NCBI GenBank assembly: GCA_002359495.1
Contig: DENB01000036.1
Location: forward strand, 1-24,084
From: Enterobacteriaceae bacterium UBA2655
Lineage (GTDB): Bacteria; Pseudomonadota; Gammaproteobacteria; Enterobacterales; Enterobacteriaceae
Length of the DNA stretch: 24,084 nt
Direction of reading: 5' to 3'
How positions within the stretch are numbered: the stretch's first letter is position 1; every line of letters starts with the position of its first letter. This document shows positions 17,516 to 24,084 of this stretch, piece by piece. The position numbers and the translations under genes are program-made. The notes below the pieces were generated by a model. It was not told the origin of the DNA and did no database searches. It was given only the letters and a program-made list of their open reading frames with translations.

Positions 17516-17839
17516 TTTGTTGCGTTGAAATACGTCGTCAGATTGACTCTAAGCCCGTCTTAAATGCCACCTGGCTTAAAGCACTTTTTTATTCCTTCTC
17601 ATACCCGGATATTCAGCGCTTTATCCACAGAAAATGTGGATAACTCATATTTTATCGCGGGTGTTGAACCCTTAATTTCTTATGCAATAAGGCTTAGATT
17701 TAAAATTTTTACACGGCCGATAACAGTCAGTTAGAAAAAATTCCGTCTGGCGGCTTGCAGAGCGCCAGTTGGCTGCCACGCTTAAAAGGGTGCTGCCAAT
17801 GCGGTGAATATTAAGCTGATTATTCAAAAGGGAGGTTAA
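17516..17839. other. Gap between parS and the SDR, with two facing DnaA boxes
   Basis: Two consensus DnaA boxes face each other, TTATCCACA (17621-17629) and TGTGGATAA (17635-17643), with five bases between. They form a perfect 9-bp inverted repeat. The rest (17644-17839) is AT-rich and should contain the promoter of the following dehydrogenase gene; no gene or clear promoter was found. Confidence 0.75.
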
Positions 17840-18604
17840 ATGGCACGTTTTCAAGATAAAGTCGTGGTAATTACGGGGGCAGGTTCCGGAATCGGCGCAG
17901 GCACAGCGCAACGTTTTGCCCGTGAAGGCGCGCATGTTGTTCTGGTAGGACGCACGCAGGAAAAACTGGAAAAAACAGCGGCCACATTACAGGCCGGCAA
18001 ACATTTGGTCGCGCCCTGCGATGTCTCTGTCGCTGAAGAGGTTGAAGCGCTGGCGCAGCGGGTCATGAACGAATTTGGCCGCGTTGACGTCCTTGTTAAC
18101 AATGCGGGCACGGTGGTTCAGGGTTTAATTCATGAAGTGACGCTGGAAGACTGGCATAAGCTAATGGATATCGATCTCAACGGCGTGTTTTATTGCCTGC
18201 GTTCTTTCATGCCTGCCATCCTCAAAAGCAAAGGCAACGTGATTAATGTGTCATCGGTTTCCGGTCTTGGCGGCGACTGGGGAATGAGTCCTTATAATGC
18301 GGCTAAAGGTGCGATAACCAACTTCACCCGTTCGCTGGCAATGGATTATGCTGCCGACGGCGTACGCGTTAATGCCGTTTGCCCTGGCTTCACCTTTACC
18401 GATTTAACTGAAGATATGAAGCAGGATGAGGCGCTGCTGAAGAAATTTTATGAACGTATTCCGATGGGACGCGCAGGCGAGCCAGAAGATTTGGCGGATG
18501 CGATCGCGTTTCTTGCCAGCGACGACGCACGTTACATCACCGGGGTTAACCTTCCGGTGGACGGCGGCATTACCGCATCAAACGGACAGCCCAAACAAGC
18601 CTGA
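17840..18604 (+). CDS. Short-chain dehydrogenase/reductase (glucose-1-dehydrogenase-like)
   Basis: A 254-residue classical SDR: TGAGSGIG cofactor loop (residues 12-19), VLVNNAGTV near 88, catalytic Ser in NVSSVSGLGG near 137 and Tyr/Lys in YNAAKGA near 153, then VCPGFTFTDLTEDM and the C-terminal PVDGGITASNGQP. GGGAGG lies four bases before the ATG, a very strong ribosome site. Such proteins oxidise or reduce sugars, alcohols or keto acids; the substrate cannot be named. It is a single gene facing the azl genes, with which it shares an end region. Confidence 0.92.
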   Translation: MARFQDKVVVITGAGSGIGAGTAQRFAREGAHVVLVGRTQEKLEKTAATLQAGKHLVAPCDVSVAEEVEALAQRVMNEFGRVDVLVNNAGTVVQGLIHEVTLEDWHKLMDIDLNGVFYCLRSFMPAILKSKGNVINVSSVSGLGGDWGMSPYNAAKGAITNFTRSLAMDYAADGVRVNAVCPGFTFTDLTEDMKQDEALLKKFYERIPMGRAGEPEDLADAIAFLASDDARYITGVNLPVDGGITASNGQPKQA

Positions 18605-18723
18605 CAAAAATAAAAAGCCGGAGGACGTGGTTCTGCGGTTTTCTATTTTTTGTCTGTCTGACCCATGCGGCGGCTTTTGATGTCCCGGAACATATCGTCG
18701 TTTTTATCATTCCAAAATAAATG

Positions 18724-18749
18724 AAAGCGGGCATTGCCCGCTTTTTTTT
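18724..18749 (+). terminator. Terminator after the SDR gene
   Basis: AAAGCGGGC (18724-18732) pairs with GCCCGCTTT (18736-18744) around a 3-base loop, and the T run extends to 18749. It lies between converging genes 120 bases past the SDR stop and could also slow azlD transcripts. Confidence 0.82.
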
Positions 18750-18770
18750 CGCGATGAGATGTCGGTATGT

Positions 18771-19064
18771 TCAGAGCAGATAACGCAGAAGGCCGGTCGC
18801 AATCACGCTGATCGCTACGACAGGCAGCAGCGAGAAACGCATGGCCGCCAGCAGCGAAATAGCCAGACCGAGCAGATCGGCTGGCTGTGTCGTAGCAAAA
18901 TGAGGCGCAATCACCGTAATCAACACACAGCCGGGCGCGGCTTCCATTATCGTTTTCGTGCGCGGTCCCAGAGGGCGATCGCGCAGCAGCAAATAGCCGG
19001 TCACGCGCGTCAGATAAGTTGTCAAAGCCATCAGAACGATGGTTAACAAAGGCAAGTTACTCAT
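18771..19064 (-). CDS. azlD: AzlD/YgaH-type small subunit of a branched-chain amino acid exporter
   Basis: A 97-residue, very hydrophobic protein with three to four membrane segments (LPLLTIVLMALTTYLTRVTG; CVLITVIAPHF; LLGLAISLLAAM; LLPVVAISVIATGLL). The TRVTGYLLLR motif is typical of AzlD. It starts within the last codons of azlC (4-base ATGA overlap), so both subunits are made together. With AzlC it should form an inner-membrane exporter of valine and related amino acids, as YgaZH does in E. coli. Confidence 0.9.
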   Translation of the reverse strand: MSNLPLLTIVLMALTTYLTRVTGYLLLRDRPLGPRTKTIMEAAPGCVLITVIAPHFATTQPADLLGLAISLLAAMRFSLLPVVAISVIATGLLRYLL

Positions 19065-19795
19065 GATTTTCTACTCATCAACAAAATCGTCGCCAGGCCA
19101 GAAAGCGCGCCCGCCGGGACATAGGCAGCGCCGGGAAACAGGCGATAGGTTGCGACTGCGCAAATCAGGCTGACCAGCCAGGGCAGCGCGGATTTAAAAC
19201 CTTTCCACATGCCTTTAAGCAAAACAAAGAACACGGCCGGAAAAGCCATGTCGAATCCCCAGCGGGTAATATCGCCCAGCGCCGGGCCGACGATAACGCC
19301 CAGCCCGGTAGAAATCACCCAGGTGGACCAGAGCGCGATGGCGACGCCGATATAAAAACCCAGGCTGAGCGCCGGCGACATGCTTTTTTGCCGACGGCTC
19401 GCCGCATCGGCCATTCCCAGCGCCCAGCATTCATCGCACATAAAAAAAAGCGCGGGCAGAGCGCGGCGCGCCGGCAGATGGGCAAGATAAGGCGCCAGCG
19501 ACGCGCCCATCAGCAAATGACGGCTGTTCACCAGAAGACTTACCAGAACGATAGTTAACACATGTGGAGGGGAACTCCAGAGCGCGACAGCGGCAAACTC
19601 TGAACCGCCTGCGAAATTCAAACCTGTCATCATCATGAGCGACAAGGCGGAAAGCCCTTTTTGTGCAGCCTGAGTGCCGAGCAGCAGGCCAAAGGGGATA
19701 AAACCTATCATAACGGGAACGGCGGTTAGCACGCCTCGTCTGAATTCATCTAAAACAGCGTTTTTATGGGTTACAAGGGATCCGACACGGTGCAT
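19061..19795 (-). CDS. azlC: AzlC/YgaZ-type large subunit of a branched-chain amino acid exporter
   Basis: A 244-residue membrane protein, the usual AzlC length. Landmarks are FRRGVLTAVPVMIGFIPFGL at the start, the MMTGLNFAGGSEFAAVALW segment, LLVNSRHLLMGASLAPYL and the cytoplasmic FFMCDECWALG loop. Five or six hydrophobic segments are visible. AGGAG is six bases before the ATG at 19795. With AzlD it should export branched-chain amino acids (and possibly methionine), relieving toxic overflow. No adjacent lrp/asnC-type regulator is present, unlike some azlCD loci, so control is unclear. Confidence 0.93.
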   Translation of the reverse strand: MHRVGSLVTHKNAVLDEFRRGVLTAVPVMIGFIPFGLLLGTQAAQKGLSALSLMMMTGLNFAGGSEFAAVALWSSPPHVLTIVLVSLLVNSRHLLMGASLAPYLAHLPARRALPALFFMCDECWALGMADAASRRQKSMSPALSLGFYIGVAIALWSTWVISTGLGVIVGPALGDITRWGFDMAFPAVFFVLLKGMWKGFKSALPWLVSLICAVATYRLFPGAAYVPAGALSGLATILLMSRKS

Positions 19796-20077
19796 AACGT
19801 TCTCCTGAAGAAGCGAGATAATATAAACTTATGACAGGCTGCAGGCTGCACTTTTGTGAAGAAAATTTGACTTTATTGGGTGTTTTTACCGCTACTGCGG
19901 TGATGAATAATGTTTAACCCGGCGACGGCAAAAACGAAGCGGTCAGGAAAGCTCTGAAAGCCATTCAAATGTGAATAATGATCTTCCTCACTAATCTTTG
20001 CTCCGGCTAAGCTTATCATTAAGACATTGCGCCGTACCGCCGGCTACGCTGGCGGAATATTGACAAAGGAGATGGAA
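19796..20077. other. Divergent gap between azlC and the HAD phosphatase
   Basis: These 282 bases should carry both promoters. On the minus strand an AT-rich TATATTAT stretch about 30 bases before the azlC start is a possible -10. A small hairpin of CCGCC and GGCGG (20038-20056) precedes the HAD ribosome site. I could not assign -35 boxes or an operator. Confidence 0.4.
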
Positions 20078-20899
20078 ATGGCAGTGAAAATGATTGCGGT
20101 GGATATGGATGGGACTTTTCTTGATGATAATAAGCAGTACAACACCCAACGTTTTCAGCGGCAGTACGCCCTTTTTAAAGAAAAGGATATTCGTTTTGTG
20201 GTGGCCAGCGGCAATCAGTTCTGGCAACTGCAACGTTACTTCCCGGAGATTAAGGATGAGATTGCCTTTGTAGCAGAAAACGGCGCTTATGTTACTGACC
20301 GCAATGAGGAGCTGTTTTGCGGCGCGCTGGCGCCGGAGCGCGTCGCTCAGGTGCTGGACATTCTGGCGGAAGAGCCTGAGATCAGTACTGTAGTCTGTGG
20401 TCGCAACAGTGCCTATATTCATCCCTCCGTGCCGGATGACGTCGTAGCAATGCTGTCGAACCATTACTACAGGCTGGAGAAGCGGGAAGATTTAAGAAAT
20501 ATCGACGATACCATTTTCAAGTTTTCTCTTAACTTGGCGCATGAAGGCATTGACCCCTTGCTGGAACGCCTTCATACCCGGCTCAGCGCCATCGAAAATA
20601 TTATGCATCCGGTTTCCAGCGGCTTCGGTTTTGTGGATTTAATTATTCCCGGCTGCCATAAAGCGCACGGCATCAGGTTGCTGCAAGATAAATGGGGCAT
20701 TGATGACTGCGAAGTTTTAGCTATCGGCGACAGCGCCAACGATATCGAAATGTTGCGTCAGGCCTGCTACAGCTTTTCTATGGCGAATGCTGCTGAACCT
20801 GTAAACGCGGTAGCGCGCTATCGTACTGAAAGCAACAATGACGAAGGCGCGCTGAATGTAATTTCCCGGCTGCTGGCGCGTGAATTTCCATTTGCCTGA
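20078..20899 (+). CDS. HAD-superfamily Cof-type sugar phosphatase, YbiV-like
   Basis: A 273-residue HAD hydrolase. Motif I is AVDMDGTFLDD at residues 6-16 (nucleophile Asp and acid Asp), motif II is VVASGNQFW, the Lys motif lies within FKFSLNL and the region after it, and motif IV is AIGDSANDIEML. The Cof-type cap between motifs II and III includes HPVSSGFGFVDLIIPGCHKA, close to remembered E. coli YbiV (SupH) and YbjI. These enzymes remove phosphate from small sugar phosphates in the cytoplasm. The start is the ATG at 20078 because AAGGAG lies six bases upstream; the longer frame from 20027 lacks support. Confidence 0.9.
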   Translation: MAVKMIAVDMDGTFLDDNKQYNTQRFQRQYALFKEKDIRFVVASGNQFWQLQRYFPEIKDEIAFVAENGAYVTDRNEELFCGALAPERVAQVLDILAEEPEISTVVCGRNSAYIHPSVPDDVVAMLSNHYYRLEKREDLRNIDDTIFKFSLNLAHEGIDPLLERLHTRLSAIENIMHPVSSGFGFVDLIIPGCHKAHGIRLLQDKWGIDDCEVLAIGDSANDIEMLRQACYSFSMANAAEPVNAVARYRTESNNDEGALNVISRLLAREFPFA

Positions 20900-20918
20900 C
20901 GAACAGGTATGCATTGAA

Positions 20919-21812
20919 TTACTGCGGAGCGGGAAAATAATCCGCTTCGCGCATCTCCTCCAGTAGCCCGCAGCCTTGCGGCGTCCAACCTGAAACCTGT
21001 TGCGTCCACTGGCTGGAAGTCGGATTATCCATTGCGACGAAGTGTGTCATCCAGTCAAAATAGCCCGCCGCCTCAGCCTGGCTGACAGATCTCACCGGCA
21101 GATCCAACTTCTCTCCGATCAGCGTGGCGATTTGACGAAAAGGGATCCCCTCTTCGGCGACAGCATGCAGCGATGCGCCTGCAAGGGCGTTTTCCGCTGC
21201 CAGACAATAGAGCGCGGCGGCATCATCGCGCTGTACTGCGGGCCAGCGGTTAACCCCATCCTCAATAAAAGCGGATACGCCATTTTTGCGCGCCCGATCA
21301 ATCAGCATGGGTATGAAACCGTGATCCCCTGCGCCATGCACTGAAGGCGGCAAACGCATCAGGGTTACGGCTACGTCCTGCTCCGTCAGCGCAAGCGCGG
21401 CTAAATCGGAGCGGTGGCGCGGATGCGTTGCGGCGGGCTTACATTGCTCATCTACCCGGTCTCCCCACGGCAGCATCGCTGTGGCGGAGGTAACGATAAA
21501 AGGCCGTTTCGAACCCCGCAGCGTCTTTCCTATGATGTTAATGGCCCAAACATCAGCTTCGACCGATGCTTCGAAGCGGCTGAAGTCATGAATAAAGGCG
21601 GTATGTATTACCGCGTCCGTTGCGCGCACGCCTGCTTGCAGGCTTTCCGCATCTTCCAGCGAGCCTTTTTGCACTTCGGCGCCGCATGCGTGCAACTGAC
21701 GCGCTGACGCTTCAGATCGCGCCAGGCCCAGAACCTGATGGCTCCTTGCTAAAAGCTGCTTAACAACCGCAGAACCAACAAACCCGGTTGCGCCTGTCAC
21801 AAAAATTCGCAT
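20919..21812 (-). CDS. NAD(P)-binding epimerase/reductase-like protein (extended/atypical SDR)
   Basis: A 297-residue protein starting MRIFVTGATGFVGSAVVKQL, the N-terminal Rossmann glycine motif of NAD-dependent epimerases. The Arg in GLARSEAS after the second strand hints at NADP. SLEDAESL and DAVIHTAFIHDF follow. The active-site region lacks the usual YxxxK (a TSATAMLPWG stretch is there instead), as in many atypical SDRs such as those near antibiotic or quinone reductases. The start at 21812 has GGAG seven bases upstream. It is divergent from an MmyB-type regulator that probably controls it. Substrate unknown. Confidence 0.87.
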   Translation of the reverse strand: MRIFVTGATGFVGSAVVKQLLARSHQVLGLARSEASARQLHACGAEVQKGSLEDAESLQAGVRATDAVIHTAFIHDFSRFEASVEADVWAINIIGKTLRGSKRPFIVTSATAMLPWGDRVDEQCKPAATHPRHRSDLAALALTEQDVAVTLMRLPPSVHGAGDHGFIPMLIDRARKNGVSAFIEDGVNRWPAVQRDDAAALYCLAAENALAGASLHAVAEEGIPFRQIATLIGEKLDLPVRSVSQAEAAGYFDWMTHFVAMDNPTSSQWTQQVSGWTPQGCGLLEEMREADYFPAPQ

Positions 21813-21835
21813 ATTCCTTCTCCTCATCATTTACC

Positions 21836-21898
21836 TGTAAGAGCTATGATAATTCTCTTACATAGCGTTAACAGCCGTGACGTTATACCGGTAAAACG
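21836..21898. promoter_or_regulatory. Two operator-like palindromes between the epimerase and its regulator
   Basis: TGTAAGAG (21836-21843) and CTCTTACA (21855-21862) form a perfect 8-bp inverted repeat with 11 bases between. A second 18-bp palindrome at 21881-21898 (CGTTATACC with GGTAAAACG) has one mismatched pair. Both lie in the 106-base divergent gap and are plausible binding sites for the XRE regulator; promoter boxes were not fixed. Confidence 0.6.
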
Positions 21899-21918
21899 AC
21901 TAACAGGGTAAACAGGCC

Positions 21919-22737
21919 ATGAATGATGAGAACCTGCTGGGAAGCTTCCTGAAAGCGCGCCGTATGCGTATGGATGCGGCTCAGTACGGTTACCCGATGC
22001 GACGGCGGCGAACCCCCGGTTTGCGGCGCGAGGAAATAGCGATTCGCGCCAATGTCAGCACAACCTGGTATACCTGGCTGGAGCAGGGAAGGGGCGGTGC
22101 GCCCTCTGCTGAAGTGCTGGAGCGACTGGCCGGGGCGCTGGCGCTATCTGGTACGGAACGCGAACATCTGTTTTTACTGGCGCAGAACCGGCCGCCCGGG
22201 ATTCAGTTTCAGGAAGCCGACGTTACGCCGCAACTGCAGCGCGTACTGGATTCTATGCCGCTCAGCCCGGCTTTTATCAAAACCGCAGACTGGCAGATAG
22301 TCGCCTGGAACCGTGCGGCAACGCGGCTCTTTACCGACTACGCCCGTTTGCCCGTGGCCCGGCGCAACATTTTGTGGCTGGTATTTTGCGAGGAAGAAGT
22401 TAAAAGCAAAATGCCGGAGTGGGAAAAAGTGGCAAGATCGCTGGTGGCATCGTTTCGTGCCGATATCGCTCGCACCGGTGCCAGCGATCGCGTCAAATCT
22501 CTGGTGCAGCTGTTATGTGATACCAATTCTGAGTTTCACAGCATCTGGGCTTCTCAGGATGTGAATCTGCATGGTGCCGGAATTAAAACCATTCATTATG
22601 CGGATGCCGGAACGTTGACGCTTGAATACACCACGCTGACAGTAGAAGGCAAGCCCGGGCTAAGTACGGTGATTTACAACCCGGCCAGCCATGAGGACGA
22701 CAGACTGATGCAGCATTTGCTGAGCAAGCGTGAATAA
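21919..22737 (+). CDS. XRE-family regulator with MmyB-like ligand-binding domain
   Basis: A 272-residue protein. The N-terminal helix-turn-helix has the RRRRTPGLRREEIAIRANVS and TWYTWLEQGR signature of MmyB-like regulators (residues 28-58). The C-terminal PAS-like MLTR domain follows, with LSPAFIKTADWQIVAWNRAA and ADAGTLTLEYTTLTVEGKPG; family members bind fatty-acid-like ligands. AACAGG lies just before the ATG at 21919. It is divergent from the epimerase-like gene, and family members of this kind often control the oxidoreductase next to them. Confidence 0.93.
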   Translation: MNDENLLGSFLKARRMRMDAAQYGYPMRRRRTPGLRREEIAIRANVSTTWYTWLEQGRGGAPSAEVLERLAGALALSGTEREHLFLLAQNRPPGIQFQEADVTPQLQRVLDSMPLSPAFIKTADWQIVAWNRAATRLFTDYARLPVARRNILWLVFCEEEVKSKMPEWEKVARSLVASFRADIARTGASDRVKSLVQLLCDTNSEFHSIWASQDVNLHGAGIKTIHYADAGTLTLEYTTLTVEGKPGLSTVIYNPASHEDDRLMQHLLSKRE

Positions 22738-22802
22738 GTCGTCTGTCTACATTATCCCGGCGGTAAAGCTCAGTGCTGCACTTTTTAATGGAAGCAGACC
22801 CA

Positions 22803-22889
22803 ATTTCAGGGTGAAATCGCCATTGCTTAATCTGATTAAGTTGTTGAATTTAAAGGTTATTTACATAAAATCCGCGCTGAAATTCGCCA
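22803..22889. other. Second parS-like element, 5.3 kb from parB
   Basis: The palindrome ATTTCA-GGG-TGAAAT fused to CGCCA (22803-22822) is identical to the 20 bases at 17480-17499. A half A box TGAAAT joined to a B box TCGCCA lies at 22878-22889. Between them is a 12-of-13 match to the IHF consensus on the reverse strand (22837-22849) and a CTTAATC-T-GATTAAG palindrome (22826-22840). This repeats the P1 plan of two box clusters around an IHF bend. ParB binding is inferred. Confidence 0.72.
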
Positions 22890-22977
22890 GGCAGATTCTC
22901 TTCTGACATCCTAGTTACAACATACCATAAGATGTTCAACTAACATCAGCAGCCTGTGGCGCTACGGTAAATATTAC

Positions 22978-23000
22978 GGGTCCGGCAAGCCGCCGGACCC
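22978..23000 (-). terminator. GC-rich hairpin after the oxidoreductase gene
   Basis: GGGTCCGGC (22978-22986) and GCCGGACCC (22992-23000) form a perfect 9-bp stem with a 5-base loop, 18 bases past the stop of the minus-strand gene. No real T run follows on that strand, so it may be a weak or factor-aided terminator. Confidence 0.5.
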
Positions 23001-23018
23001 GGTCGGCTATAACCGCCG

Positions 23019-24032
23019 TTACCACTCGACGCAAATTTTCCCAAAATGCGCGGCGCTTTGTTGATGGCGGAACGCATCCGGCAAGGTCGCTAGTGTGAAG
23101 GTATCGCTGATAACGGGACGGATGCGCGTTTGGTTAAGCGCGCGGATAAACTCCTGCTGCTGACGGCGATTTCCCACCGTTAGTCCCTGAATACGCGCCT
23201 GTTTCGCCATCAGCTTTGAGGTTGGGATAGTGCCTTCGCGACCCGTCAATACGCCGATAAGCGCAATATGACCGCCGGTACGAACCGCGTCAATGGATTG
23301 AGCCATGGTGCCGGGCCCGCCGACCTCAATAACGATATCCGCGCCGTTGTTGCGGGTTAATGCCTGAACCACTTTGCCCCAGTCTGGCTGCTCGCGGTAA
23401 TTGATCGTCTCATCGGCTCCCAGCGCCCGGGCGCGTTCCAGTTTTTCATCGGAGGAAGAGGTGATAATGACCCGGGCGCCCATGCTTTTTGCAATTTGCA
23501 GCGCGGTAACAGAAACGCCGCCGGTACCGAGCGTCAACACGGTATCGCCCGCTTTGATTTGCGCATCGTTTACCAGCGCGCGCCATGCGGTCAGGCCGGA
23601 AGTGGTAATGGTTGCTGCTTCCACATGGCTCCATCCCTCAGGCGCCAGCGTAAAGTGACTGGCGGGTCGCACCACATACTCGGCGGCAAAACCCTGCGCG
23701 CCATCGCCGGGCGTCAGGGTAAAATTGCTGACATGACTGTCGGGCAACCCATCCGGCCACTGCGGAAAGAAGCAGGAGACCACACGATCGCCGACGTTAA
23801 ACTCTGTCACGCCGTCGCCGACAGCTTCCACTACACCCGCGCCGTCGGCCATCATAATGTGTTGATCGGCGGTAGGGATTGAGCCGTCAGCCACCAGTAG
23901 ATCGTGGAAATTGAGCGAGGTGGCATGAATGGCGACGCGGATTTCGCCGAAGCCAGGCTGGCCCGGATCGGCAATCTCCTGAAGCTGGAGATTATCCAGC
24001 CCGCCGGGTGTACGTAATATCATCGCTTTCAT
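23019..24032 (-). CDS. Medium-chain dehydrogenase/reductase, zinc-less quinone oxidoreductase-like
   Basis: A 337-residue MDR protein. The N-terminal GroES-like domain runs to about residue 125, the Rossmann fold has TLGTGGVSVTALQIAKSMGA near 170, and SSSDEKLERARALGADETINY follows, as in many MDR proteins. The usual catalytic zinc ligands are absent: the first Cys position reads SLNFHD and the GHE motif reads ADG. So it is closer to quinone or enoyl reductases than to zinc alcohol dehydrogenases, although annotation pipelines often name such proteins alcohol dehydrogenases. The Ser-rich TSSS after the second strand suggests NADPH. It is a single gene next to the second parS-like site. Confidence 0.88.
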   Translation of the reverse strand: MKAMILRTPGGLDNLQLQEIADPGQPGFGEIRVAIHATSLNFHDLLVADGSIPTADQHIMMADGAGVVEAVGDGVTEFNVGDRVVSCFFPQWPDGLPDSHVSNFTLTPGDGAQGFAAEYVVRPASHFTLAPEGWSHVEAATITTSGLTAWRALVNDAQIKAGDTVLTLGTGGVSVTALQIAKSMGARVIITSSSDEKLERARALGADETINYREQPDWGKVVQALTRNNGADIVIEVGGPGTMAQSIDAVRTGGHIALIGVLTGREGTIPTSKLMAKQARIQGLTVGNRRQQQEFIRALNQTRIRPVISDTFTLATLPDAFRHQQSAAHFGKICVEW

Positions 24033-24084
24033 GGTTAAATTTTTACCAAGCTTTTCGCGGAAAGCCCCTTCCTTTGAGGTAGGG
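24033..24084. other. Upstream end of the window
   Basis: These 52 bases lie before the oxidoreductase start. They should hold its promoter, but I could not fix boxes, and no further gene is visible. Confidence 0.3.

Overview
The window reads as a piece of a large, low-copy plasmid from the Enterobacterales. The best guess is Erwiniaceae (Pantoea, Mixta or Erwinia), perhaps the Large Pantoea Plasmid type, because a RepFIB-type initiator and a P1-type partition locus sit among chromosomal-style metabolic genes. The host assignment is inference from recalled protein similarity. No transposase, integrase, rRNA, tRNA or CRISPR array was seen.

Left part (1-4260). On the minus strand lies a nitrogen-scavenging style cluster: an amidase, a DeoR-type regulator and an M20 zinc amidohydrolase that runs off the left edge. 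The amidase is split by an 8-bp tandem duplication. A HigBA-type toxin-antitoxin pair follows on the plus strand with its promoter between two matching operator palindromes.

Middle-left (4294-12385). This part holds a short-chain dehydrogenase with a divergent LysR regulator, a Sad-type succinate semialdehyde dehydrogenase, the UV damage endonuclease UvsE, the catalase-peroxidase KatG, and a PdxI/YdbC-like aldo-keto reductase. It is an accessory set for aldehyde, UV and peroxide stress.

Maintenance core (about 12575-17643). A DnaA box and a phased run of Dam sites lead into five direct iterons spaced 21-22 bp, then repA. Downstream are about sixteen more copies of the same 15-bp iteron, most of them inverted, over more than 1 kb. 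Then come a palindromic operator and promoter, parA, parB, and a parS-like centromere built of P1-type A boxes (ATTTCA/TGAAAT) and B boxes (TCGCCA). Two consensus DnaA boxes in a perfect inverted arrangement close the core. RepA should start replication at the iterons; ParA and ParB should segregate the plasmid through parS.

Right part (17840-24084). This part holds a second short-chain dehydrogenase, an AzlCD branched-chain amino acid exporter, a YbiV-type HAD phosphatase, an NAD(P)-binding epimerase-like protein divergent from an MmyB-type regulator, and a zinc-less quinone oxidoreductase-like protein. Between the last two lies a second parS-like element, 5.3 kb from the first and carrying an identical 20-bp core. 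This candidate second centromere is the most interesting observation in the window.
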